A DNA stretch of 64,000 nt from Pseudomonas mandelii (GCF_900106065.1 NZ_LT629796.1:5556501-5620500), one strand, 5' to 3'. Shown: positions 46,169 through 56,408, numbered from the stretch's first letter. Notes: a model not told the origin generated them from the letters alone. Numbers and translations are program-made.

Positions 46169-47746
46169 TTATCCGATTGGCGCTGTGACCGGAGCGATCA
46201 CTCCATGCGCCGCGAGGATGAGATCGGCTGCTCGCTCGCCAATGACGACGCAAGGAGCCATGGTGTTGCCAACGGTGATTCGCGGCATGATCGAGGCATC
46301 GGCGATCCGCAGTTTCTCGATGCCATACACGCGGAGTTGATGGTCGACCACCGACATCGCATCTCGGCCCATTTTCGCGGTGCAGGACTGGTGCCAGTAG
46401 GACACTGCAGAATTGCGCATGAACTGGTGCATGGCGCGGTGATCTTTTGGCCCGGGGACCACCTCGCGCTTTACCAACCCATTGAAGGCTTCGCTGTTGC
46501 CGATTGCCCGGCAGAGGTCGATCGACGCAAACGCCGACGCAATGTCCTCGGGTGCGCTCAGCGAGTTCGGCTCAATCAGCGGTGCATCCAATGGCCCGGC
46601 GCCCGATAGGCGCAAGCGTCCTCGACTGAGAGGCCTGGCCAGCCCTGCGAACGTCGTCCAACCCTGTTGCGGCGGCGGGATACCCACTTCAGCCGGGGAG
46701 GGCACCGCAAATTCAAGCTGACAGTGCAGCAGGTCTGGGGAGTCCAGGCGACTGTCGCTTTTCCAGTACACAGTGGTTTCACAACCACCGCCGCCCACAG
46801 CTTGGGGTCGCAAGTATTCCCAGGTACAGGCAAAGGCAATATGGTCCTGAAGATTCTGACCCACGCCGGGAAGGTGACTGATCGGAACGATGCCATGGGT
46901 GCGCAGTTCGCGCTCCGGGCCGATTCCTGACTGCATGAGCACCTTGGGCGTATTCACTGCGCCCAGGGACAAGACGACTTCGGCTTCGGCATAGAAGCAG
47001 TGGCGTTGACCTTCGATTATCACTTCGACACCGACCGCCCGTGAGCCGTCAAGAAGAACACGGGCCACCAATGCGCCGGTGAGAACCGTCAGATTCGGTT
47101 GGTTCAGCAGTGGCCGGATATAGGAATCGAAAACGGACTCGCGCCTGCCCTGATTGATGCGCAGATCGGTGATCGCGGCCCCGCCCGGGCCTTCCATCAT
47201 CGCGCCGTTGGGACTGTCATATCGGGGAATACCGAGACGGCTGGCCGCTTCCAGTATTGCCTTGGCGAGGGGCTGAGGCGTAGCCGGCTGCTCGACATGC
47301 ACGGGGCCACCAGAACCCCGCCGTGCGGCATCCGGGCTGCCGTGCCAGTTCTCGATCCTCCGGTAATAATCCAGTACCGAATCGTATCCCCAGGCAGCGT
47401 CGCCGGACTCGGCAGCGAAGTGATCCCAGTCCGATCGATGCCCGCGTGCCCAGACCATCACGTTGATGCTGGATCCACCCCCGAGCCCCTTGCCCATGTT
47501 CAAGGAAAGACGACGACCGTTGAGGTGGGGATTGGCTTGTCCTTCGAATGCCCAGTCGCGCTCCGAACCGAGGTTCAGCGGCCACTGCGCGGGTTCTACA
47601 ACCTCTGGGCCGTTGTATTCGTTGCCTGCTTCAATCAATAACACGCGTGCGTTGGACTGTTGGGCAAGGCGGGCAGCAACCACGCAGCCCGCCGTGCCTG
47701 CGCCACACACGATGAAGTCGTAGTTGCGCTCACTCAGATGATTCAT
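46169..47746 (-). CDS. GMC-family FAD-dependent oxidoreductase (choline dehydrogenase-like)
   Basis: 525 residues from ATG 47746. Rossmann motif IVCGAGTAGCVVAARLA, GMC signature 1 LNMGKGLGGGSSINVMVWAR, signature 2 VVLSLGAVNTPKVLMQSGIG, and the C-terminal active-site HWH-like YWHQSCTAKMG with the final NTMAPCVVIGERAADLI. It oxidises an alcohol with bound FAD; choline/alcohol type, substrate unknown. Sixty-three bases after an exported alpha/beta hydrolase gene, so the two may form an operon acting in sequence on an ester or alcohol (inference). Confidence 0.9.
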   Translation of the reverse strand: MNHLSERNYDFIVCGAGTAGCVVAARLAQQSNARVLLIEAGNEYNGPEVVEPAQWPLNLGSERDWAFEGQANPHLNGRRLSLNMGKGLGGGSSINVMVWARGHRSDWDHFAAESGDAAWGYDSVLDYYRRIENWHGSPDAARRGSGGPVHVEQPATPQPLAKAILEAASRLGIPRYDSPNGAMMEGPGGAAITDLRINQGRRESVFDSYIRPLLNQPNLTVLTGALVARVLLDGSRAVGVEVIIEGQRHCFYAEAEVVLSLGAVNTPKVLMQSGIGPERELRTHGIVPISHLPGVGQNLQDHIAFACTWEYLRPQAVGGGGCETTVYWKSDSRLDSPDLLHCQLEFAVPSPAEVGIPPPQQGWTTFAGLARPLSRGRLRLSGAGPLDAPLIEPNSLSAPEDIASAFASIDLCRAIGNSEAFNGLVKREVVPGPKDHRAMHQFMRNSAVSYWHQSCTAKMGRDAMSVVDHQLRVYGIEKLRIADASIMPRITVGNTMAPCVVIGERAADLILAAHGVIAPVTAPIG

Positions 47747-47809
47747 GCGTCCGTTCCGTATCGATGCAGCGGTTGAGTTCTGGGTTATTAGTGGCGCCGC
47801 ACGCAGCAA

Positions 47810-48583
47810 TCACTGCTCGCCGACTTTTTTCACTGCCTCGAGAATCACCTTGGCCACTTCGGCTGGCTGCGACTGCTGGGGGACATGGCTGGTGCGCAGC
47901 TCCGCCAGGGTGGCGCCGATACGCTTGGCGGCAGAGCGCTGGACATCGGGATGGATCATCCGGTCCTCGGTGGCGAGCAGATACCACGACGGTTTGGTCT
48001 TCCAGGCCGAAACGGTCGTTTTATCCTCGAACGCGGAGGCTTTGATGGGGCCTTGCGTCGCGGTCATCACGGCGGTCTGCGTCGCAGGGAGGTCCTGGGC
48101 GAAGTCCTTTGCCATGCCTTCTGGCGTCAAATAGAGGAAACCGTTGCCGTCAGCCTTGATCTGGCTGATGCCCGGAGGCGTGGGCGCGCCTTTTCCTTGC
48201 TCGCCGCTTGTTTGACCGGCATCAGGCGCGAAGGCGGCGACGTACACCAGGGCGCGGACTTTTTCGTCGCTGCCGGCCTGAGTAATCACGGTGCCGCCCC
48301 AGGAGTGACCGACCAGAACGACCGGGCCTGGCTGATTGTTCAAGGTTCTTTGCGTCGCGGCGACGTCGTCGGCAAGCGAGGTGAGCGGGTTTTGCACGAC
48401 CGAAACTGCAACCCCTTTGGCCTGAAGAAGCGGCACGACCTTGGCCCAATCGGAGCCGTCGGCGAATGCGCCGTGTACGATGACCACCGAAGGCGTTGTA
48501 TCTTTGGCCTGACTGACACCCGCGACCAATGTGCTTGCAAGGGCAAAGGCGACGGTGGCGGCTTTCGATCTGAATGTTTTCAT
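47810..48583 (-). CDS. Exported alpha/beta hydrolase
   Basis: 257 residues from ATG 48583; AGGAG is nine bases from it and only three from ATG 48589, so the inner start is preferred. Sec signal peptide MKTFRSKAATVAFALASTLV, cleaved after SQA. Oxyanion region VVIVHGAFADGSDWAKV, nucleophile elbow GHSWGG, and TSHVPQQSQPAEVAKVILEA with the catalytic His. This is the salicylate-esterase/haloperoxidase-like branch of periplasmic hydrolases common in Pseudomonas. It is divergent from the HD/LuxR regulator and precedes the GMC gene. Confidence 0.88.
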   Translation of the reverse strand: MKTFRSKAATVAFALASTLVAGVSQAKDTTPSVVIVHGAFADGSDWAKVVPLLQAKGVAVSVVQNPLTSLADDVAATQRTLNNQPGPVVLVGHSWGGTVITQAGSDEKVRALVYVAAFAPDAGQTSGEQGKGAPTPPGISQIKADGNGFLYLTPEGMAKDFAQDLPATQTAVMTATQGPIKASAFEDKTTVSAWKTKPSWYLLATEDRMIHPDVQRSAAKRIGATLAELRTSHVPQQSQPAEVAKVILEAVKKVGEQ

Positions 48584-48672
48584 TTGCATCAGCTCCTGTG
48601 TGGGAGCTCAAATTCTGCTGACTGGCCTGCTTCGTGGGCATCGGTCATTTATCCGACCCAAGGCATTTTTTC

Positions 48673-50112
48673 ATGGATAGCGCGTTGCACCTGGACATCT
48701 CATTGAGCGGAGCGTTGCGGGCGATCGGCCAGGTCGGGGACCTCAGCATGGGACAGCCTCTCGGGCATTCCCGACGCGTTGCCGCACTGGCGCGGAGGTT
48801 GGCGCAGGCCGCACACGGCGAGGGCGAGCATCAGAGGGTAGCGGAGCAGGTCGCCTTGCTGCGCTGGTCAGGTTGCACCGCCAACGCCGAAGGGTTTGCA
48901 AATCTGCTGGGTGATGACGTCGATGGCCGCCGTGCGATGCTCGATCTGACCCTGAGCAAAGAGAAGATGAACGCGGTGCATCAGGCGGTCCCGCTTGCCG
49001 TGGTGCACTGCGAGGTCTCTGGCGAAGTCGCGAGAACCCTCGAACTGGGTGCCGCTGTCGAGGCCGGCTTGTGCGGCGTATTCGAAACCTACGATGGGAC
49101 TGGCCGACCGCTGGGCTTGACCCATGAACACATTCCGGAGGTTGCCTATCAGGTGGTGCTTGCAGGTGATCTGGATATTCTCAGTCGAGCACATGGCCTC
49201 GACGCGGCGCTGCGCTGGATTCGCGACCAGTCGGATCGGCGTTATCCCGCCTCCCTCGCGTCGTTGCTCATGGATAACGCCAGGGAGTGGCTGGCAGACC
49301 TGGAAGGCCTCTCGCAACACCCGGCCGACGCGCAGGCCGAACGTTCGGTCTCGCTGACATTAGTGGGGGACGTGATTGACTTGAAGCTACCCTGGCTGGC
49401 GGGGCACTCGCGACGGGTGGCGCATGTCGCGATGGAGGCTGCACGTTCGTGGGGGCTAGATGAACCCTCCCTGACTGCGATCGGCAAGGCAGCGCTCGTT
49501 TACGGTCTCGGCCGGGCAGCCGTTTCCAACCAGCTCTGGAATACCGCCGGGGCGCTTTCTTATAGCGCCGTGGAGCGGGTGCACCTCGTCCCCTACTGGA
49601 CGCAGCAGGCGCTGAGGCCTATCAGTGAGCTGGCCGTGTCTGCGGAGATTGCAGCCCATGCTTACGAACGGCTGAATGGCAGTGGTTATTTTCGAGGCGT
49701 GATGGGTGATGCACTGTGTGCCGAGCACCGACTGTTCGCCACCTCCGTGGCCTGGGTCGCACTAAGGGAAGCCCGGCCATGGAGGACGGCCTATGGCGAA
49801 TCGGAGGCGGCCAGACTGCTCGCACAGGATGCCGCCGGTGGCTTGTTCGACAAGGATGTTTGTGACGCGGTTATCGCCGCTGCCCGTGGCGAGCGGCGGG
49901 CTCATCAGCCGAAGGGCTCGTTACTCACCGCACGCGAGTGTGACGTGCTCCTGGAAATCAGCCGCGGCGCTAGTAACAAGCAGGTGGCGCGACTGCTGGA
50001 CATCAGTCCGAGCACTGTTCGCACCCACATGGAAAGCATATTTCGCAAATTGGAATGCTCGACCCGAGCCGCCGCGACCCTGAAAGGATTGACGCTGGGT
50101 TTGATCGCCTGA
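48673..50112 (+). CDS. Tandem degenerate HD-GYP domains fused to LuxR HTH; transcriptional regulator
   Basis: 479 residues from ATG 48673. Two HD-GYP-like modules are recognisable: GHSRRVAALARRLA (31-44) with YDGTGRPLG (140-148), and GHSRRVAHVA (244-253) with YERLNGSGYFRG (331-342). The catalytic HD pair of the second, expected in AALLHDIGK, reads AALVYGLGR (273-281), and HHE before the GYP box reads AHAYE; the first module has RWSG there. So metal-dependent c-di-GMP hydrolysis is unlikely. The C-terminus (~415-479) is a LuxR HTH (LTARECDVLLEISRGASNKQ, PSTVRTHMESIFRKLECSTR). It may sense a ligand with the HD fold and regulate the divergent hydrolase-GMC genes. Confidence 0.88.
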   Translation: MDSALHLDISLSGALRAIGQVGDLSMGQPLGHSRRVAALARRLAQAAHGEGEHQRVAEQVALLRWSGCTANAEGFANLLGDDVDGRRAMLDLTLSKEKMNAVHQAVPLAVVHCEVSGEVARTLELGAAVEAGLCGVFETYDGTGRPLGLTHEHIPEVAYQVVLAGDLDILSRAHGLDAALRWIRDQSDRRYPASLASLLMDNAREWLADLEGLSQHPADAQAERSVSLTLVGDVIDLKLPWLAGHSRRVAHVAMEAARSWGLDEPSLTAIGKAALVYGLGRAAVSNQLWNTAGALSYSAVERVHLVPYWTQQALRPISELAVSAEIAAHAYERLNGSGYFRGVMGDALCAEHRLFATSVAWVALREARPWRTAYGESEAARLLAQDAAGGLFDKDVCDAVIAAARGERRAHQPKGSLLTARECDVLLEISRGASNKQVARLLDISPSTVRTHMESIFRKLECSTRAAATLKGLTLGLIA

Positions 50113-50173
50113 TGCCGAGTAGCGCCAGGTTAATCAGTGCGTGAGGCTCGTTTGTACAATCGATGGGCGACGT

Positions 50174-51091
50174 TTACGCGGGTCCATCTTTGGCGGGCGG
50201 ATTGGCGCGAGCCAGGGCGATGAATGCCTTGATCGCGGCGGAGGGGTTGCGGCGGTTCGGGTAGTACAGGCAGAGCTTGTCTCTGGGCGGCGTCCAATCT
50301 TCCAATACCCGCTCGAACTGTCCGGCCTCGATTTCATCCCGAACGTCCTGCTCCATGAAAAAGCCGAGCCCCATGCTTTCCTGCACCGCTGCTTTGACGA
50401 CGCTCGGTTCATCAAGCGTGAGCGGCCCGCTCACATCGAGCCTGGTCACTTCTCCATCTCGCTCGAAATGCCACGGGAAAATCGCCCCATTGGGCAGACG
50501 GACACGCACGCACCGATGGTTGAGCAGATCAGGCGGTGTCCGTGGCCTGCCGTATTGGTCGAAGTACGCCGGTGTACCGACCACGGCGTACCGTTGCGGC
50601 AGGCCGAGGGGGATCACGATCATATCGCTCGGCACGAGGCTCGCGGAACGTACGCCGAAATCGAAGCCATCAGCGACGATATCCACCAGGCGGCCTTCGG
50701 TGACAAGGTCGATGTGTACCTTCGGATGATGCCGCAAGAATTCCACCACCAATGGCAGGAGTGCTGCGCGAGCAGCGCTGGCGAACGCATTGATGCGCAG
50801 CGTACCCGAAGGGCCGGCATTGTGGGATCGCACCGCGTCGAGCGCCGCGCGCAAATCCTGCAGCGCCGGCCCCACCTGCTCCAGAAAAATCCTGCCGGCC
50901 TCGGTGACGGCCACGCTGCGGGTCGTGCGATTGAACAACCGCGTTTCGAGGCTTGCTTCCAGTTTAGCGATGGTGCTGCTTAACGCGGTGGTTGAGACAT
51001 TCAGATCGATGGCGGCTTGTCGAAACGAAGCCCTGCGGGCAACCGCTATAACGGCGTCCAGCTCGCTCAGGCCTAAACGAGGGTCTGACAT
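50174..51091 (-). CDS. LysR-family regulator
   Basis: 305 residues from ATG 51091 with AGGA six bases upstream. Winged HTH at 8-68 ([40 protein letters not shown]) and a LysR substrate domain from ~95 ([20 protein letters not shown]). It is of the DsdC/YafC-like type that controls adjacent SDR genes. The 105-base region shared with the NTF2/SDR pair holds a perfect 7-bp inverted repeat, its likely operator. Confidence 0.92.
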   Translation of the reverse strand: MSDPRLGLSELDAVIAVARRASFRQAAIDLNVSTTALSSTIAKLEASLETRLFNRTTRSVAVTEAGRIFLEQVGPALQDLRAALDAVRSHNAGPSGTLRINAFASAARAALLPLVVEFLRHHPKVHIDLVTEGRLVDIVADGFDFGVRSASLVPSDMIVIPLGLPQRYAVVGTPAYFDQYGRPRTPPDLLNHRCVRVRLPNGAIFPWHFERDGEVTRLDVSGPLTLDEPSVVKAAVQESMGLGFFMEQDVRDEIEAGQFERVLEDWTPPRDKLCLYYPNRRNPSAAIKAFIALARANPPAKDGPA

Positions 51092-51107
51092 GAATTGTCC
51101 TGTATTA

Positions 51108-51133
51108 TGGGATAGGTCATAAAGTTTATCCCA
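51108..51133. promoter_or_regulatory. Inverted repeat, candidate LysR operator
   Basis: TGGGATA (51108-51114) and TATCCCA (51127-51133) with a 12-base spacer, in the divergent region between the LysR gene and the NTF2/SDR pair. Symmetry and place suit LysR autoregulation and target control. Confidence 0.55.
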
Positions 51134-51196
51134 GTTGAGCAAACTATCAGTCAGGTCGCAAGATCACTCCAGGTAATCCATCCAGGAGATCAGCAA

Positions 51197-51529
51197 ATGA
51201 GCCTTCAGCTTCCCGTCGCCGTTGAGACGTACTTCGATGTCAGCAATGGCGGCGACCTATCACAACTTGCGAGCTGCTTCTGCTCGCATGCCAGGGTGTT
51301 CGATGAAAACAAAACGCATGAAGGCATTCAGGCCATCGACGTCTGGCAGAAGGAGGTCCGGCGGGCTTTCTCTTTTGAAGTCCAACCTCTGCAGGCAATG
51401 CAGGGAGAGGGCAGGCTGACCGTCATTGCACGGCTTACCGGCCGTTTTCCCGGTAGCCCGGTCCAGCTGAGTCACGTCTTCACACTGGAGAGCGATCGCA
51501 TAGCCTCCTTGGAGATCACGCCATGCTGA
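51197..51529 (+). CDS. NTF2-like/SnoaL-family protein
   Basis: 110 residues, ATG preceded by AGGAG. A single cone-fold domain: [71 protein letters not shown]. Such proteins bind or isomerise small ligands; the pattern is the NTF2-like family that often accompanies SDR genes. It overlaps the next SDR gene by 7 bases, so the two are translated together. Confidence 0.85.
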   Translation: MSLQLPVAVETYFDVSNGGDLSQLASCFCSHARVFDENKTHEGIQAIDVWQKEVRRAFSFEVQPLQAMQGEGRLTVIARLTGRFPGSPVQLSHVFTLESDRIASLEITPC

Positions 51530-52299
51530 ACCTTGGCTTGAGTGGTAAGCGAGTCCTCGTCACCGGAGGCACCAAGGGCATCGGGAAGGCCGTGGTCGAC
51601 CTGTTCCTGGGCGAGGGCGCGAAGGTGATTACCTCTGCTCGGGAGCCAAACAGTGCCCTGCCGGATGGCCTGTTGGTTCTGGCCGATCTTTCGACCCGGG
51701 AAGGCTGTGATGCAGTCATCGCCGCGACCCGACAGCGACTGGGCAGTGTGGACATCATCATCCATGTCCTGGGTGGTTCGTCGGCACCTGGCGGCGGCTT
51801 CGCTGCACTGGACGAAGAGCAGTGGCAACGTGAGCTCAATCTGAATCTGTTTCCGGCCGTGCGCCTGGATCGTGCCTTGCTCCCGGATATGCTGGAGCGA
51901 AAGGAAGGGGTCATCCTCCACGTGACCTCCATCCAGAGTCGGCTGCCTCTGCCGGACGCTACGACAGCCTACGCAGCGGCCAAGGCTGCGCTTTCGACTT
52001 ACAGCAAGAGTTTATCGAAAGAGGTTTCGCCCAAAGGCGTCCGTGTTGTCCGGGTTTCGCCGGGCTGGGTTGAAACCGAAGCCTCGGTCGCATTGGCCGA
52101 GCGACTCGCGCAGGAGGCAGGGACTGACTATCAAGGCGGCAAGCAGATCATCATGGACGCACTAGGGGGCATCCCGCTCGGGCGCCCATCGACGCCGTCA
52201 GAGGTTGCCGACCTGATTGGCTTTCTGGCTTCGCCTCGAGCTTCATCTATCACGGGCAGTGAGTTTGTCATCGACGGCGGAACGGTGCCGACTGTCTAG
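51523..52299 (+). CDS. SDR-family oxidoreductase
   Basis: 258 residues. NAD(P)-binding [11 protein letters not shown], central HVLGGSS in the place of NNAG, catalytic Ser in [23 protein letters not shown] with the Tyr/Lys pair, and a C-terminal [14 protein letters not shown]. Classical SDR; substrate unknown. It overlaps the NTF2-like gene upstream and is under the divergent LysR regulator by context. The 217 bases to the next gene show nothing else. Confidence 0.92.
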   Translation: MLNLGLSGKRVLVTGGTKGIGKAVVDLFLGEGAKVITSAREPNSALPDGLLVLADLSTREGCDAVIAATRQRLGSVDIIIHVLGGSSAPGGGFAALDEEQWQRELNLNLFPAVRLDRALLPDMLERKEGVILHVTSIQSRLPLPDATTAYAAAKAALSTYSKSLSKEVSPKGVRVVRVSPGWVETEASVALAERLAQEAGTDYQGGKQIIMDALGGIPLGRPSTPSEVADLIGFLASPRASSITGSEFVIDGGTVPTV

Positions 52300-52516
52300 C
52301 CGTCTTTTTCGCGCGAATTTGCCGAATGCCGAAACCAGCGACCAGCGCGTGTTCACTGCCAGTGGACATTTGGCGGATGTCCGCTTGGCCGTTAGCTGCA
52401 TTTCATCATTGGCAGCTACCGACCCCGGCATTCGCCCCCTCGGAATCGGGCATCAGGACGGGACAATTTGCCTGATTGAGCTACTGTCTAATCACATTAC
52501 CGCAGGCCACAGCGCT

Positions 52517-54301
52517 ATGAGCAATTCGGATTCTTTGCCTCCCGTCCCTGAACCGGGCCGGATTGCACGTCGCGGTGTCGGTAACGAAACCGGGTGGGGT
52601 CGCTGGCTTCCTGGACTTCGCACGCTACGCGGGTACCGGGTTGCCTGGTTGCGTCACGACATCATGGCCGGGCTGGTGCTCACCACGATGTTGGTGCCCG
52701 TTGGCATCGCCTACGCCGTGGCATCGGGCGTGCCCGGCATCTACGGCCTCTATGCGACCATCGTTCCTCTGATCGCTTACGCGTTGTTTGGGCCCAGCCG
52801 AATTCTGGTGCTTGGCCCGGATTCTTCACTGGCCGCCGTTATTCTCGCGGTCGTCCTGCCCCTTTCGGGCGGCGATCCACAACGCGCCATCGCACTGGCG
52901 GGCATGATGGCGATCGTTTCAGGAACGGTGTGCATCCTGGCGGGTATCATGCGCTTAGGGTTCATTACGGAGTTGCTGTCCAAACCGATCCGTTACGGGT
53001 ACATGAACGGCATCGCGCTGACTGTACTCATCAGCCAATTACCAAAGCTCTTCGGTTTTTCGATTGAGTCCGACGGCCCGCTGAGAAACATATGGGCTGT
53101 CGTCACTGCGGTGATGGAAGGAAAGACCAACTGGACCGCATTCATGATCGGCGCAGCCACCTTGATCGTGATCCTGCTACTCAAGGATTACAAACGCGTG
53201 CCGAGCATCTTGATTGCAGTGGCAGGCGCCACTGTCGCTGTCGGTATGCTGGACCTTGGTACACGCGCGGGGGTGTCGGTACTCGGTTCGCTTCCACAAG
53301 GTTTACCGGAGTTGACCATCCCCTGGATCACCCGAGCCGATATTATCCCCGTGCTCATCGGCGGCTGCGCCGTCGCACTTGTGTCGTTCGCCGACACCAG
53401 TGTGCTCTCTCGTGTCTATGCAGCACGGACCAGAACCCACGTCGATCCGAACCAGGAGATGGCAGGGCTAGGTTTTGCCAATCTGGCGGCCGGATTTTTT
53501 CAAGGCTTTCCGATCAGTAGCAGTTCCTCTCGTACCCCTGTCGCCGAAGCTGCGGGCGCCAAAACCCAGTTGACCGGCGTTGTCGGCGCATTGGCCGTGG
53601 CCCTGCTGCTGATGGTGGGGCCGGACCTGTTGCAGAGTTTGCCCAGCAGTGCATTGGCAGCGGTGGTGATCGCGTCGGCCATCGGTCTGATTGAAGTCGC
53701 TGACCTGCGACGCATTTATCGCATCCAGCGCTGGGAGTTCTGGTTGTCGATCGTCTGCACTGTCGGCGTGGCTGTGTTCGGCGCAATCGAGGGCATCGGC
53801 CTGGCCATCGTAGTCGCCGTCATCGAATTTCTGTGGGATGGTTGGCGGCCGTATTCCGCAGTGCTGGGACAAGCCAAGGGGGTCAAGGGCTACCACGATA
53901 TCCAGCGCTATCCCGACGCAAGCCTCATCCCCGGCCTGGTGCTGTTTCGCTGGGATGCGCCGTTGTTTTTCGCCAACGCCGAGCTGTTCAATGACCGCGT
54001 GCTGGACGCAGTGGCGGCATCGCCAACGCCCGTGCGCTGGTTAGTCGTTGCAGCGGAACCCGTCACCAGTGTCGACGTCACTTCTTCCGACATGCTATTG
54101 GAGCTGGACGAAACCCTACGCGCAGCAGGCATCAAGTTGTGCATGGCCGAGATGAAGGACCCGGTCAAAGACAAGCTGAAGCGATTCGGTCTTTTCGCGC
54201 GACTTGGCGAAACAGCATTCTTTCCCACCATTGACGATGCCGTCGACAGCTACCTGGTGATCCATTCGAGGGATGGGGCAGGGCAGGACGAGACACGCTG
54301 A
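52517..54301 (+). CDS. SulP-family anion transporter with STAS domain
   Basis: 594 residues from ATG 52517; the frame is open upstream into the SDR gene, but MSNSDSLPPVPEPG is the sensible start. About 10-12 membrane helices with SulP features (GLVLTTMLVPVGIAYAVASG, GPSRILVLGPDSSLAAVILA, NQEMAGLGFANLAAGFFQGF, ISSSSSRTPVAEAAGAKTQL). A cytoplasmic STAS domain follows (~450-590; FRWDAPLFFANAELFNDRVL, VTSVDVTSSDMLLELDETLR). It moves sulfate, bicarbonate or a similar anion across the inner membrane. No carbonic anhydrase is adjacent. Confidence 0.93.
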   Translation: MSNSDSLPPVPEPGRIARRGVGNETGWGRWLPGLRTLRGYRVAWLRHDIMAGLVLTTMLVPVGIAYAVASGVPGIYGLYATIVPLIAYALFGPSRILVLGPDSSLAAVILAVVLPLSGGDPQRAIALAGMMAIVSGTVCILAGIMRLGFITELLSKPIRYGYMNGIALTVLISQLPKLFGFSIESDGPLRNIWAVVTAVMEGKTNWTAFMIGAATLIVILLLKDYKRVPSILIAVAGATVAVGMLDLGTRAGVSVLGSLPQGLPELTIPWITRADIIPVLIGGCAVALVSFADTSVLSRVYAARTRTHVDPNQEMAGLGFANLAAGFFQGFPISSSSSRTPVAEAAGAKTQLTGVVGALAVALLLMVGPDLLQSLPSSALAAVVIASAIGLIEVADLRRIYRIQRWEFWLSIVCTVGVAVFGAIEGIGLAIVVAVIEFLWDGWRPYSAVLGQAKGVKGYHDIQRYPDASLIPGLVLFRWDAPLFFANAELFNDRVLDAVAASPTPVRWLVVAAEPVTSVDVTSSDMLLELDETLRAAGIKLCMAEMKDPVKDKLKRFGLFARLGETAFFPTIDDAVDSYLVIHSRDGAGQDETR

Positions 54302-54606
54302 GTGGCGATCGTGCTCGAGCGACTGCTATTGGGCCTGCAGCAGTCGCTTGCGAGTTGCAGAATCGGCGATAAGCGGTCCGCCTGCGTCCAGGGTGATGCC
54401 TCTGCATGCAGATAGGATCTCTGCCTATCGGCACTCCGACTTCCGCTACGACCTACCGATTTGAAATAACTTGCAAACCTTGCGTGATTGAGAAACCCCA
54501 CACGCCTCTCTAGATTTGAACTCGCAATGCCGGGCCCCTCTGACAGCTAACCGCTGCCATGTCGGAGTTGCAGTTTGTATAACTTCGACACCTAGAGGAG
54601 GGGCTC
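54302..54606. other. Intergenic region without gene before TerC
   Basis: 305 bases. No ORF on either strand resembles a protein. I looked for the manganese yybP-ykoY riboswitch that precedes some terC/alx genes and could not recognise its conserved core. A strong GAGGAGGGG ribosome site stands before the TerC ATG. Confidence 0.4.
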
Positions 54607-55599
54607 ATGACTGCCCTGGAACCGTTCTTCCTGGCCGAGTTTCTCGGCACCGCCACTTGGTTGTGGCTCGCCTTTATCAGCATCGTAATAGGCCTGTTGG
54701 TGTTCGACCTCGGGGTGTTGCACCGTGAGCAGCGAGAAATCGGTGTTCGTGAAAGTCTGCTGCTGTCAGCCGGCTATATCACGGCCGGTTTGCTGTTCGG
54801 CCTCTGGGTCTGGCAGATCAAAGGCGGTGACGCCGGAATGGATTTCTACACCGGCTTTCTGATCGAGAAATCGTTGTCGATGGACAACGTATTCCTGATG
54901 GCAATGATCTTCAGCTTTCTCGCAATCCCCCGTAAGTATCAACACGAGGTGCTGTTCTGGGGCATTCTCGGTGTCATCGTGCTGCGCGCGATCATGATTG
55001 CCCTGGGGGCGGCGCTGATCGCCGAGTTCAGCTGGATTCTCTATGTGTTCGGCATTTTCCTGCTGCTGACCGGCGTGAAGATGCTGTTCAGCAAGGTCGA
55101 TGCCCACCCGAACCTCAGCGAAAACCTGCTGGTGAAGTTTCTGCGCAGACACATGCGGGTGACCGAGCGACTGCATGAAGGGCGCTTCTTCGTCCGCCAG
55201 GCGGACGCCAGCGGCAAGTCCGTGGTCTGGGTGACGCCGTTGTTCCTGGCCCTGGTGCTGATCGAGTGTGCCGACCTGGTGTTCGCCGTGGACAGTGTGC
55301 CGGCGATCTTCGCCATTACCCAAGACCCCTTCATTGTCTACACCTCCAACATCTTTGCCATCCTTGGTCTGCGTGCGTTGTATTTCGCTTTGGCGGCGAT
55401 GATTCACCGTTTCGCCTACCTCAAGTACGCGCTGGCACTGGTGCTGGTGTTTATCGGTGCCAAGATCTTCCTGGTCGGCATCATCGGCAAGATTCCGGCG
55501 GTCATTTCCTTGAGCGTGACCCTGGGGTTGCTGCTGAGCGGTGTGCTGCTGTCGCTGTGGAAAACCCGCGATCAGGCCTCTGCTGGCCCGCAGGTGTAA
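54607..55599 (+). CDS. TerC/Alx-family integral membrane protein (metal exporter)
   Basis: 330 residues with about nine membrane helices, preceded by GAGGAGG. Family motifs with buried acids: LVFDLGVLHRE, GFLIEKSLSMDNVFLMAMIF, LVLIECADLVFAVDSVPAIF and LGLRALYFALAAMIHRF. The two Asp/Asn-rich segments (EKSLSMDN, DLVFAVDS) are those of TerC/Alx proteins, which export Mn2+ or serve metal homeostasis and tellurite resistance. Monocistronic by context; no ter genes are near. Confidence 0.92.
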   Translation: MTALEPFFLAEFLGTATWLWLAFISIVIGLLVFDLGVLHREQREIGVRESLLLSAGYITAGLLFGLWVWQIKGGDAGMDFYTGFLIEKSLSMDNVFLMAMIFSFLAIPRKYQHEVLFWGILGVIVLRAIMIALGAALIAEFSWILYVFGIFLLLTGVKMLFSKVDAHPNLSENLLVKFLRRHMRVTERLHEGRFFVRQADASGKSVVWVTPLFLALVLIECADLVFAVDSVPAIFAITQDPFIVYTSNIFAILGLRALYFALAAMIHRFAYLKYALALVLVFIGAKIFLVGIIGKIPAVISLSVTLGLLLSGVLLSLWKTRDQASAGPQV

Positions 55600-55641
55600 A
55601 TCCCCAAAGGTGGCGGCCAGCACCTCTTGTTCGCCTCAGTT

Positions 55642-56408
55642 TCAACCGAAACTGACGCCCAAATCCGTCGACCACTGGGTGTCAGTGTCGGTGTCCTGTG
55701 CCGTGTTCAAGACGGGCGGTTCTGGCAAGAGCAGTGGCAAGGCGCACATAAACGTAGCGCCTTGTCCCTTGATGCTCGTGGCCCAGATCCTGCCGTGATG
55801 AAATTCGATGATCGAGCGGCAAATAGACAGCCCTATGCCCAGCCCTTCAGCCTTGGTGGTCTAGAACGGGTTGAACAGTAACGGCAAATCGGCGACATCA
55901 ATGCCTTCGCCGCTGTCATTGACTTCTATGATCACTTCGTTGCGCTCAACCCTCGTGCAAATGTTCAGCGAGCGCGCTCCTTCACACAGATTGCCCATGG
56001 CCTGGCAGGCGTTCATGACGAGATTGATGATGACTTGTTGCAACTGCACGCGATCGCCATTGATGCGAGCGTCGGCGGCATCCAGCAACAAATGCTGTTT
56101 GATGTGTTTATGACTCATCTCATGCTGAACCAGCAGCAGAGTGTCAGTCACGATTTTGTCGAAGGCATGATGTTGACGTTGTGGGACGCACTTCTTCGAC
56201 AACGCACGGTCACCAGCGAGACAAGGCACCTGATGTAGCCAACAATGCTGCCTGTGGCTTGGTAGAAGTAATCGATGATGAAACTGCCGGTGACCAGGAG
56301 GAAGCAGAACAGCGCGACAATGGTCACTATCCGGATCGAAAAAACATGCGCCGACATGAACAGCAGGGTGATGTAGAGCACGGCATGCGCGAGATCCGAG
56401 TCAATCAA
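55642..56408 (-). pseudogene. Broken membrane sensor histidine kinase
   Basis: The minus strand carries two parts in different frames. 56215-56408 encodes a membrane N-terminal piece (LAHAVLYITLLFMSAHVFSI, FLLVTGSFIIDYFYQ). 55642-56190 encodes an ATPase tail with VQLQQVIINLVMNACQAM (N-box), EVNDSGEGI and, after PF, an in-frame TAG where family members have F/Y in PF[FY]TTK, then [20 protein letters not shown] to a TGA. The PAS/HisKA part with the phospho-acceptor His is deleted. Not functional. Confidence 0.8.

Noticed and set aside
54302..54606. yybP-ykoY manganese riboswitch before the TerC gene
   Set aside because: The family sometimes has it, but the conserved core could not be found in this leader.
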